DNA of 64,000 nt from Torulaspora globosa (taxonomy: Eukaryota > Ascomycota > Saccharomycetes > Saccharomycetales > Saccharomycetaceae): the NCBI RefSeq assembly GCF_014133895.1, contig NC_050727.1, forward strand, positions 682,001 through 746,000, in the 5' to 3' direction. The translations under genes were made by a program, and so were the position numbers. Numbering within the stretch: the first letter of the stretch is position 1; each line of letters begins with the position of its first letter. The notes under the pieces were generated by a model. It saw only the letters and a list, made by a program, of their open reading frames with translations. It was not told the origin of the DNA and did not search any database. Of the stretch, positions 1 to 8,220 are shown piece after piece.

Positions 1-297
1 TAGCTTGGAGATGTCAACCATGTGAGGCTGGTCCTCGCCCATCATCAGTTTGGTACTACTTTCCCCAGAGGACTCCGAGGAAACGGAGCTTTTTCTCATA
101 TCTGCAGTTCCTGCCTCACTGATAATTCCCGACTCCTCCATGGCTTTCTTCTTCGCGGGCCCGTAGTACTCGTGCGAATACATGTACCCGGTCTTGCCCT
201 GTCCCTGGCCCAGATTTGAATGGTTGGTCCCGAGCATGCTAACGTCCTTCGCGTGCTTTTTCCTGTTGTATACTTCAAACGAATCCCAAAATCCCAT
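1..297 (-). CDS. SPG4: SPG4-like stationary-phase protein (3' end cut by window edge)
   Basis: The frame opens at an ATG at 295-297 and stays open for 99 codons to the left edge, so the C-terminus and stop lie outside. The N-terminus (MGFWDSFEVYNRKKHAKD) matches my memory of S. cerevisiae Spg4, a small protein needed for survival at high temperature in stationary phase; its molecular activity is unknown. A serine-rich stretch and a VDISKL segment near the edge also fit that family. In S. cerevisiae SPG4 is next to YKU80 in the same divergent arrangement, which supports the call. A TATA box and three STRE motifs lie upstream, as expected for a gene induced by stress and starvation. No signal peptide or membrane segment is visible. 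Confidence 0.8.
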   Translation of the reverse strand, partial: MGFWDSFEVYNRKKHAKDVSMLGTNHSNLGQGQGKTGYMYSHEYYGPAKKKAMEESGIISEAGTADMRKSSVSSESSGESSTKLMMGEDQPHMVDISKL

Positions 298-1102
298 TAT
301 CCCTTGTGTGTCTATTTGCGTTTTAAGGCCTTCTCTGCCAGTTACTCTACTAGTACTCTGAATCCACCAGGTCTCAGAATATCTGCTTTTATAATGAGAC
401 GTCGGGGAAGGGCCGTATTGGAAACCTAGCCTGTAACTCCCCTCTTTTTCCCTTGAGATGTCAGCACTTCGGTTGCTGACACTTGAAAAATGACTGTCGC
501 TTCTTTTGCCCAGACTAAGAAAACCGGGGTCAAGGGCCAAACTCTGGAATGGAACGGCTAGCCTAAGTGCGTAAGCTCCATTTCATGAGTCGAAATCTCA
601 TGAGCGTTCAGCGGAGAAACTGCGACTCCGCGCATCTCCCATTTCTCTTCGGTATTTGACCGTGTCCAAGCCATGAGGGGTAGAATTGGATGCTGAAGCA
701 TCTATCTAAACAGAATATACGCTCTCGCTTCAGGGGCAAGCGGAGCTGATACTGGGATTCTTCGAGGAGAGATTTCTTGATTATGTGCATAAGTGGACAT
801 TATCGCATCTCTTGGGTTTCGGCGTTCGATTTCCGATCACAGTATTTCGAGCTCTTAGCAGTTCGGGATTTAAACCGCCTTAAGACAAAGACAGAACCGT
901 TCATCACTCAGGCTCATGTGTGCTCTTGCGTTTCAGTGACTGCAGATATGCTATGGTAGAGGGAAGCAGCCCAACCTAGTGCGACAGAAAAGCCAATCAG
1001 CCAAACAACCAGACGCCAATTCGCCGAGATTCTTGGTGTGGTGGTCACATGATCAAAGTTGCTGGATGTAGTTTGATTTTTTTTTTGCAGAATTAAACAA
1101 GA
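298..1102. other. Intergenic region between SPG4 and tRNA-Lys with three STRE sites
   Basis: An 805 bp space serving as the SPG4 promoter and the tRNA 5' flank. It holds three stress-response elements: CCCCT at 439-443 and AGGGG at 676-680 and 732-736. A 60-codon ATG frame on the minus strand (608-790) has no recognisable features and I do not call it a gene. No LTR or snoRNA signature was seen. Confidence 0.6.
386..393 (-). promoter_or_regulatory. TATA box of the SPG4 homologue
   Basis: TATAAAAG on the minus strand, about 90 nt upstream of the SPG4 start codon, a normal distance for a yeast TATA box. Confidence 0.55.
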
Positions 1103-1175
1103 GCCTTGTTGGCGCAATCGGTAGCGCGTGTGACTCTTAATCACAAGGTTAGGGGTTCGAGCCCCCTACAGGGCT
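1103..1175 (+). tRNA. tK(CUU): tRNA-Lys (anticodon CUU)
   Basis: A 73 nt cloverleaf with no intron. The acceptor arm GCCTTGT pairs with ACAGGGC and the discriminator base is T. The D arm contains TGGCGCAATCGG (box A). The anticodon stem TGTGA/TCACA encloses loop CTCTTAA, giving anticodon CTT. The T arm contains GGTTCGAGCCC (box B). From memory it is nearly identical to S. cerevisiae tK(CUU). Confidence 0.95.
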
Positions 1176-1182
1176 TTTTTTT
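1176..1182 (+). terminator. RNA polymerase III terminator of tRNA-Lys
   Basis: A run of T residues directly after the tRNA 3' end, the usual Pol III stop signal. Confidence 0.85.
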
Positions 1183-1305
1183 GCTGCTATTCTACAGCTT
1201 CAATGAGACCTAGGAATGTTGAAGGGTTGGGCCAGTACTTCTTATCCATGGGATCTAATATGGTGTGCAAAACCTACTTCCCAGATCTAATCTAAAAGCA
1301 CCACG

Positions 1306-3195
1306 ATGTCAGCAGAAGCCACAACGTTCGTGGTGGACGTTTCGCCGGCCATGGAGCGAGATGGGCATCTCTCAAAGGTTATCGCCTATCTTGAGTACAC
1401 TCTGTTGGATAAGTGCAAAAGAGGACGCAAAACTGACTGGATCAGTTGCTACTTAGCAAACTGTCGTTATTCCAAAAATTCACAGTCGATTTCGAACGTT
1501 TATGAAGCACAGGAATTTGTTGCTCCTGTTACGTCAACCGAGACGCTCAAGCTTTTAAGATATTTGCAGTTTTATGGTGAGGAGACTTCGGGACCCAGAC
1601 CTTCCGATGATGGAGGTGAGAGTGCCGACATTGAATCAGTCGAATCTATGGTTCAATGTTTGCTAGTGTCATCTTTAGATATGAAAGAAAAGTTCAAGAC
1701 GCGCAAAATGCTGAGACAAACTGTTGTCTTCACCGCTGATGTGGATGGGCTCGATCTGAATGAGGACGAGATTGATGTATTAAAAGAGGAATTCAACTCA
1801 AGACTCATATTGATTGATTGTAGAAAAAAGACAACGACCGACTCGAAGGACAGTGATATCGAGGATAGCAGATGGGGTACTCTCGTGAAGGCGATTCCAG
1901 GCTCTATGGTTTTTGACATTAATGATTTGCTTCTGGAAATAGCTTTGCCCAAACCCGCGGTTGTCAAGCCAGTACGAATTTTCGCCGGGGAGCTGAGACT
2001 TGGTGCAGAGGTAACCGCTATAGTCCCGTCTAGTGACTGCAAAGGCATTTCACCTGCCGATGATGAACGCTGCTTGTGTATCAAGGTGGAAGGTTATCCG
2101 GCTACCAAGCGTGTGTCGACGTTGAATAGGAAACTGGTGTTTAAGGACGAGCAAAATGGCTCGAAGCAATGTGAGCCCGTAAAGTCTGTGATAGAGTATG
2201 AGGTTCACGATGATAAAGCAGACAAACGATTCACGGTTGCTCAGCAATCCATAGCTAAGGCGTACCGGTATGGCTCAGACTATGTCGTCCTGCCGTCGAC
2301 CCTCGACGAACAAAGATACTATAGGACATCTCCCGGCATAGACATAAGAGGTTTTCTAGATCGGACGCGACTGCCCCGATATATGCTGAATTCTGAGTCC
2401 CGGTTCATTCTGCCAGATACCAGATCTGGATCAACCGCTGACATGGCCACTTTCAGCGCGCTTGTTGATACCATGCTAGAGCATGACAAGGTATGCATCG
2501 TTCGCTACGTTGCAAAGTGCGATTCTGAAGTCGAAATGTGTATGCTATGTCCACTTATAATGCGCGATGAGCACGATGAAAAGGTTCGTACATTGATATT
2601 GAACAGGTTACCATTTGCAGAGGATGAAAGAGTGGCTAGCTTCCCGAGGCTCACGAATAGAACCACTACTTCTGGTAAGAAAATAGAAGACAATCAGGAA
2701 GCAGAAAATTCCAGGATTGATGCTCTGATATCCAATTACATCGATTCTCTTGACATGGATTCTCCTGTCAAGCAGGACACCGACCTGGCTAGTCACTACT
2801 ATTTGCCTCTGGGGCAAGCCACTAAGGACAGCACCTTACCGTTGCCCGGTGGCGAAGAGGAAAACATTCTCCTAAGAGGTAGCAACCCCTTCAGGGTGCC
2901 GGCCATCCATTTGCACAGGCAAAAGCAGGTCTTACTTGAATGGATCCACCAGAAGTTGGTAATTGGGTCCGATGAACTTCAGATGCCGGAAATGCCCGAT
3001 GTTCTGAGAGAAAAAATACAACCCCATTACAACGACAGGAGAGATGAGGCAGGTATGGCAGAATTAGTAAAGCTGCTGAACCTAAAGCAGACTGAGAAGA
3101 AGTTTATAGCCGCTGACGAGCAATATGATCTACAAGATGAAGCAGCAGAAAACATACCATCCCTAGAGTCCATCCTAGCGCTTGGAGAACGGTAG
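1306..3195 (+). CDS. YKU80: Ku80 subunit of the Ku DNA end-binding heterodimer
   Basis: 629 residues, the same length as S. cerevisiae Yku80. With Yku70 it forms a ring that threads onto DNA ends, starts non-homologous end joining and protects and silences telomeres; it acts in the nucleus. An N-terminal von Willebrand A-like domain (about 1-210) starts with TTFVVDVSPAM and contains RKTDWISCYLANC. The central Ku beta-barrel (about 220-440) includes VVKPVRIFAGELRLGA, KAYRYGSDYVVLP and MCMLCPL. The C-terminal helical part follows PFAEDERV and LLEWIHQ. The start is the first ATG in frame and matches the family N-terminus. It lies between SPG4 and PGM, as YMR106C does in S. cerevisiae. Confidence 0.95.
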   Translation: MSAEATTFVVDVSPAMERDGHLSKVIAYLEYTLLDKCKRGRKTDWISCYLANCRYSKNSQSISNVYEAQEFVAPVTSTETLKLLRYLQFYGEETSGPRPSDDGGESADIESVESMVQCLLVSSLDMKEKFKTRKMLRQTVVFTADVDGLDLNEDEIDVLKEEFNSRLILIDCRKKTTTDSKDSDIEDSRWGTLVKAIPGSMVFDINDLLLEIALPKPAVVKPVRIFAGELRLGAEVTAIVPSSDCKGISPADDERCLCIKVEGYPATKRVSTLNRKLVFKDEQNGSKQCEPVKSVIEYEVHDDKADKRFTVAQQSIAKAYRYGSDYVVLPSTLDEQRYYRTSPGIDIRGFLDRTRLPRYMLNSESRFILPDTRSGSTADMATFSALVDTMLEHDKVCIVRYVAKCDSEVEMCMLCPLIMRDEHDEKVRTLILNRLPFAEDERVASFPRLTNRTTTSGKKIEDNQEAENSRIDALISNYIDSLDMDSPVKQDTDLASHYYLPLGQATKDSTLPLPGGEEENILLRGSNPFRVPAIHLHRQKQVLLEWIHQKLVIGSDELQMPEMPDVLREKIQPHYNDRRDEAGMAELVKLLNLKQTEKKFIAADEQYDLQDEAAENIPSLESILALGER

Positions 3196-3814
3196 TTAGC
3201 AAGGGCATTTTATAGATTCAGTCTGTAATGTTCCAGATTTGATATTTGTACAGAAGCTTTTTTTAGGGGTCAGCCTTAGCCGCCGAAGATATAAAAGCGA
3301 AGGCAAAATGACAGCTTTCAGATCCAAATAGGAACTATCCAAACATCTGAATGATCAGCCAGACCGACACCTTAAAGGAGAACACAAATGAGTACCGATC
3401 GGGCTCAAGCCCCTACCCTACCAAGGTAGACACAAGCTTATCAAAGCTGGTTCTTGCGAATTGGGAGAGCCCTATTATTCTCACACTCACACTATTTTGC
3501 GGTTGCGCTAGACCATGGATGTAACCATATCCAGGTTTTTTTGTTGCTTACTGTTCTTCCCCACGCCCTCGCCCTTCTACATTCGACAGCGAAAGCCCAA
3601 TAAGCTGCCTGAGAAAAACGAGAAAACAAGGTAGGTATCCCGTCACCCCTAGGCAGATCGAAACAAGGACACCCCTCCCCCCCTAAGTTATTAAGGACTT
3701 GGTTGCTGGTGTATATAAGATCTGTAAGGCGTGGATAGCTCATTACAGTTCAGTGGTTCATTTCAGGGTGGTCAAGAGCAAAGCAAGGAATCTTTGAAAC
3801 AAAATAAGAAGGAT
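3196..3814. promoter_or_regulatory. PGM promoter with five STRE sites and a TATA box
   Basis: A 619 bp space without a gene. STRE motifs are at 3265-3269 (AGGGG) and at 3410-3414, 3646-3650, 3672-3676 and 3680-3684 (CCCCT). A TATATAA box at 3714-3720 lies about 95 nt before the PGM start. The clustered STREs suggest Msn2/Msn4 control, as known for S. cerevisiae PGM2. I found no CGG-N11-CCG Gal4 site. Confidence 0.6.
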
Positions 3815-5533
3815 ATGTCTCTAGCAGTAGAAACGGTTGTTACCGAGCCTTACAATGACCAAAAGCCAGGTACTTCGGGGCTTCGTAAGAAAACAAAGAT
3901 CTTCATGGAGAAGCCACACTATACTGAGAATTTCATTCAGTCTATACTCGATGCAATCCCTGAAGGCTGTAAGGATGCCACTTTGGTGGTAGGAGGAGAT
4001 GGTCGTTACTATAACGATGTCATTTTGCAGAAGATTGCAGCAATCTCGGCGGCCAATGGCGTTCGCAAGTTAGTTGTTGGGCACAACGGTCTATTATCTA
4101 CGCCTGCTGCTTCCCATATAATCAGAACATATCAGGATAAGAGTCTTAAGAAGGTAACAGGTGGTATTATCTTGACCGCATCTCACAATCCTGGTGGCCC
4201 TGAAAATGACATTGGTATCAAGTACAACTTGGCTAATGGTGGCCCCGCTCCGGAGTCCGTCACTAATGCAATCTGGGAAGTGTCTAAGAAATTGACATCC
4301 TATAAGATCGTCAAAGATTTTCCAACTATTGATTTGAGCACTCTGGGGGAAAAATCATATGGTCCTCTTGTCATCGATGTCGTCGACACAACAAAGGCGT
4401 ACGTCGAATTCCTTCGCGAAATTTTCGACTTCGATTTGATCAAGAAGTTTGTCGACTCCCAGAGGAAAACCAAGAACTGGAAATTGCTCTTTGACGGGCT
4501 CAATGGTGTCACCGGTCCCTACGGAAAAGCAATTTTCGTCGACGAATTGGGATTACCTGAGAACGAAGTCCTGCAAAACTATCACCCCAAGCCCGATTTC
4601 GGCGGTATTCACCCAGATCCCAATTTAACATATGCTCGTACTTTGGTCGACAGAGTTGACAAGGAGAAAATAGAGTTTGGTGCAGCTTCCGATGGTGATG
4701 GTGATAGAAACATGATTTACGGTTATGGGCCTGCCTTCGTCTCACCTGGTGACTCCGTCGCCATCATAGCTGAGTACGCCAAGGAAATCCCATACTTTGC
4801 AAAACAGGGTATTTATGGTTTGGCTCGCTCCTTCCCAACATCCGGCGCAATTGACAGAGTTGCTGCCAAGCAAGGTCTGAAGTGCTACGAAGTTCCAACG
4901 GGATGGAAGTTTTTCTGTGCTTTGTTCGACGCCAAGAAGTTGTCAATTTGCGGTGAAGAATCATTTGGCACAGGTTCCAATCACGTTAGAGAAAAAGATG
5001 GTATGTGGGCTATTATCGCCTGGTTGAATATCCTGGCCATTTACAATAAGCACAATCCAGAAAAGGAAGCCTCTATCAAGACAGTTCAGGAAGAATTCTG
5101 GCTCAAGTACGGTCGGACTTTCTTCACACGTTACGATTATGAGCATGTGAGTTCCGAGAAAGCCAAAGACATCGTCAAGCATCTTGAAAAATTCGTGAAT
5201 ACGCCGAATGTGGTTACCTCCAAGTTCCCAACAGATGAAACCCTGACTGTTGAGGCAGCGGGCGACTTCCAGTACACCGATTTAGACGGTTCGGTTTCCG
5301 CCAACCAGGGTTTGTATGTCAAGCTATCAAACGGTGCAAGGTTCGTGGTGAGATTGTCCGGTACAGGTTCTTCCGGTGCCACTATCAGACTTTACATCGA
5401 AAGGTACACGGACGACAAGAGCAAATATGGTCAAACTGCCGAAGAGTTCTTAAGACCCGTGATCGATTCCGTCGTTGAGTTCTTGAAGTTCGAAGAGGTG
5501 CTCGGTTACTCAGAACCAACGGTGAAGACCTAG
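3815..5533 (+). CDS. PGM2: Phosphoglucomutase (single homologue of PGM1/PGM2)
   Basis: 572 residues. Interconverts glucose-1-phosphate and glucose-6-phosphate in the cytosol, linking glycolysis with glycogen, trehalose, UDP-glucose and galactose metabolism. All alpha-D-phosphohexomutase landmarks are present: phosphoserine loop TASHNPGG (Ser123), metal loop DGDGDR (293-298), sugar-binding GEESFG (380-385) and phosphate-binding RLSGTGSSG (from about 513). The frame is open upstream to 3731, but only through a GTG; the first ATG at 3815 gives the MSL N-terminus typical of the family. Both S. cerevisiae copies sit beside a YPK gene, as here, so this is the unduplicated ancestor of PGM1 and PGM2. 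The STRE-rich promoter resembles PGM2 more than PGM1. Confidence 0.95.
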   Translation: MSLAVETVVTEPYNDQKPGTSGLRKKTKIFMEKPHYTENFIQSILDAIPEGCKDATLVVGGDGRYYNDVILQKIAAISAANGVRKLVVGHNGLLSTPAASHIIRTYQDKSLKKVTGGIILTASHNPGGPENDIGIKYNLANGGPAPESVTNAIWEVSKKLTSYKIVKDFPTIDLSTLGEKSYGPLVIDVVDTTKAYVEFLREIFDFDLIKKFVDSQRKTKNWKLLFDGLNGVTGPYGKAIFVDELGLPENEVLQNYHPKPDFGGIHPDPNLTYARTLVDRVDKEKIEFGAASDGDGDRNMIYGYGPAFVSPGDSVAIIAEYAKEIPYFAKQGIYGLARSFPTSGAIDRVAAKQGLKCYEVPTGWKFFCALFDAKKLSICGEESFGTGSNHVREKDGMWAIIAWLNILAIYNKHNPEKEASIKTVQEEFWLKYGRTFFTRYDYEHVSSEKAKDIVKHLEKFVNTPNVVTSKFPTDETLTVEAAGDFQYTDLDGSVSANQGLYVKLSNGARFVVRLSGTGSSGATIRLYIERYTDDKSKYGQTAEEFLRPVIDSVVEFLKFEEVLGYSEPTVKT

Positions 5534-5824
5534 GTCCTCTTAGTGTAGATGCATATAAACATGACGAATGAAGCTATAAATATGAGCTCTAAGTTGAAGC
5601 GATTCTATTCGTCAACCGTCGTTTCCATTACTGCTAAAGCGTGAATTCGACGTTCCTTGTAGTCTTCTGAATAGGTCTTAACGCGTTAGATAACGAAAAT
5701 GTCAATCAAAATCACGTAACCAGAACAAGCGAAAGGGGTTATAACAGGCCGGTTTTATGGCTTATAAGGGCTCTATTGTGCATTAAACTTCAGTAAAAGA
5801 GTTACTGGAGGCTTCAATTGGGAT

Positions 5825-7960
5825 ATGAGTTATTGGAAGTTTTCCAAATTCAAGTTTGGTAAATCCAAGGAAGAAAGGCAGGCAAAAGAGGCTGAGAAAG
5901 AGAAGAAGGACAAAGACAAGAAAGAGGAATCCGAAAAAGGCATTGATAGCAAGCTATTTCACTTTGAACATGGTTCGTCCGATTGGGGGGATCAGAACTT
6001 AACTGTGAACAGTTCTGATCTCAGTCGGTCGTCAATTGATAGAAAGGAAACTATCGTGCCATCGCCTGCATCGATGGCGCCGGTGCGATTGTCGCATGAT
6101 GCTTCATCCACTGCCTCGACCGTAAGGGATGAATTAACTGAGGAGAATGAGGATGTCAGCTCTCCGCGGGCTTCCCATTCCAGAGAAAGAGTTGCGGATA
6201 TCTCGACAACAAGCGAAACAACAGCTGCACCGGTGGCAACGCATGCCAACAATGCTACATCTACAGCTGGGATGATGACCATAAAGGTGTACAACGGTGA
6301 GGGATTCAGATTGCCATTTCCAATCACGTCAAATGAACAGATTCTGAGCAAATTACTAAGCTCTGGTATAACTGCAGAACGTACGAGCTTGGCGCTGGAG
6401 GTAGATTCTGTAGCCTCACAGCTTTCACGCATTCAATTGCAGAAGCAGGGTTCTAGTGGTGAGAACCTGTTGCCGGAAGATCAATGTACTAATTTCGTTC
6501 CAGCGACCATTTTGTTGCCTGGTTCTGACGACTTAAACCCGCTATTGTACTTCACTATCGAGTTCGACAACACGGTGGCCACCATTGAGCCTGAATATGG
6601 GACCATGGCACAACCTGTCTTTAACAAGATCTCGACGTTTGATGTGACAAGGAGACTGCCATTCTTGAAGATTGATGTTTTTGTGAGAATTCCGTCTATC
6701 TTACTTCCATCTAAAGTATGGCAACAAGAAGTGGCTGCGCACAATGAAGGACTTAAGACGATCCTTGATCAAATAAACTCCAACCAGGATATTCATTTAG
6801 ATTCCTTTCACTTACCTGTGAATTTGAAGATCGATTCGGCTGCAAATATCAGATTATTTAACCATCATTGGATCACTTTGGATAATGGTTGGGGCAAAAT
6901 CAATCTAAGTGTCGATTATAAGCCTACAAGAAACAAGGCCTTATCGATTGACGACTTCGATCTACTGAAGGTCATCGGGAAGGGATCTTTCGGGAAAGTT
7001 ATGCAAGTTAGAAAGAAGGACACTCAAAAGATTTACGCTTTGAAAGCAATCAGAAAAGCATATATCGTCTCCAAATCTGAAGTCACCCACACTTTGGCCG
7101 AAAGAACTGTCTTGGCTCGTGTCGATTGTCCCTTTATCGTTCCGCTAAAATTCTCTTTTCAGTCACCAGAAAAGCTATATCTGGTCCTGGCCTTTATAAA
7201 CGGTGGCGAATTGTTTTATCACTTACAGAAAGAGGGGAGGTTCGATCTTTCCCGTTCAAGATTCTACACGGCCGAGTTGCTGTGCGCTCTGGAGACCCTA
7301 CACAACCTCGATGTCATATATCGTGATCTGAAACCAGAGAATATCCTTCTTGATTACCAGGGGCATATTGCGCTGTGTGATTTCGGATTGTGTAAGCTCA
7401 ACATGAAAGACAAGGATAAAACAGATACGTTCTGTGGCACTCCGGAGTATCTGGCTCCAGAGCTCTTACTAGGACAGGGATATTCGAAAGCGGTAGACTG
7501 GTGGACTCTTGGGGTCCTGCTATACGAGATGTTAACTGGTCTCCCACCATACTACGATGAAGACGTGCCCAAGATGTACAAGAAAATTCTGCAGGAACCG
7601 CTAAGGTTCCCGGACGGGTTTGACAGGGACGCAAAAGACTTGCTAATCGGCTTGCTAAGCCGTGACCCCAAGAGAAGACTGGGATACAACGGAGCAGAGG
7701 AGATCAAGAGACATCCTTTTTTCTGTCAATTGTCGTGGAAACGTCTTCTCATGAAAGGCTACATTCCCCCATATAAGCCCCCCGTAACGAGCGCGATCGA
7801 TACCAGCAACTTTGATCAAGAATTCACAAGGGAAAAACCAATTGACAGCTTGGTTGATGAGTTTTTGAGCGAAAGTGTTCAGAAACAGTTTGGCGGATGG
7901 ACTTACGTCGGAAGTGAACAATTAGGTAGCTCCATGATTCAAGGCAGGAGCATAAGATGA
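5825..7960 (+). CDS. YPK1: Ypk1/Ypk2-type AGC protein kinase
   Basis: 711 residues (S. cerevisiae Ypk1 680, Ypk2 677). The yeast SGK homologue, phosphorylated by Pkh1/2 and TORC2; it controls sphingolipid synthesis, lipid flippases and cell integrity. Order: a charged, Ser-rich N-terminus (1-155); a conserved regulatory domain (MMTIKVYNG to INLSVDYKP, about 157-370); then the kinase domain. The glycine loop GKGSFGKV starts near 385, RDLKPEN is at 500-506, then DFGLCKL. The activation loop TDTFCGTPEY places the Pkh-site threonine at 535, and the C-terminal hydrophobic motif FGGWTYVG places the TORC2-site threonine at about 693. Single copy here, in the PGM-YPK pair duplicated in S. cerevisiae. 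Confidence 0.95.
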   Translation: MSYWKFSKFKFGKSKEERQAKEAEKEKKDKDKKEESEKGIDSKLFHFEHGSSDWGDQNLTVNSSDLSRSSIDRKETIVPSPASMAPVRLSHDASSTASTVRDELTEENEDVSSPRASHSRERVADISTTSETTAAPVATHANNATSTAGMMTIKVYNGEGFRLPFPITSNEQILSKLLSSGITAERTSLALEVDSVASQLSRIQLQKQGSSGENLLPEDQCTNFVPATILLPGSDDLNPLLYFTIEFDNTVATIEPEYGTMAQPVFNKISTFDVTRRLPFLKIDVFVRIPSILLPSKVWQQEVAAHNEGLKTILDQINSNQDIHLDSFHLPVNLKIDSAANIRLFNHHWITLDNGWGKINLSVDYKPTRNKALSIDDFDLLKVIGKGSFGKVMQVRKKDTQKIYALKAIRKAYIVSKSEVTHTLAERTVLARVDCPFIVPLKFSFQSPEKLYLVLAFINGGELFYHLQKEGRFDLSRSRFYTAELLCALETLHNLDVIYRDLKPENILLDYQGHIALCDFGLCKLNMKDKDKTDTFCGTPEYLAPELLLGQGYSKAVDWWTLGVLLYEMLTGLPPYYDEDVPKMYKKILQEPLRFPDGFDRDAKDLLIGLLSRDPKRRLGYNGAEEIKRHPFFCQLSWKRLLMKGYIPPYKPPVTSAIDTSNFDQEFTREKPIDSLVDEFLSESVQKQFGGWTYVGSEQLGSSMIQGRSIR

Positions 7961-8119
7961 GAGCATAAAAGGTAGGATAAAGGTCAATTGGACCCCGATG
8001 ATCGCATCTCTTATTTATAAACTGCACATAATCTTGTTACTATGAGTTAGATCTTGCGTCGTACATGGCGACGTGTTAAGGAGATGGGACCTTTTCCTAT
8101 ACATTTATAAGGCACATAG

Positions 8120-8138
8120 AAAAATTTTTAGAGATGAG
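8120..8138 (+). promoter_or_regulatory. RRPE plus PAC element pair before RRN3
   Basis: AAAAATTTTT (RRPE core) at 8120-8129 is followed by GATGAG (PAC core) at 8133-8138, about 85-100 nt before the RRN3 start. This pair marks ribosome-biogenesis promoters in yeasts, bound by Stb3 (RRPE) and Dot6/Tod6 (PAC). Confidence 0.6.
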
Positions 8139-8220
8139 CATCGATTTACACACTACTTTAGCGCATTAGAGAGGAGTAAATCACGGTTGATCCTTGCCTA
8201 GTCTCACCAGCTAGGTCACG

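Noticed and set aside
608..790. 60-codon ATG frame upstream of SPG4 on the minus strand
   Set aside because: No membrane segment, repeat or known match; it lies in promoter sequence containing STREs. Chance length for this composition.
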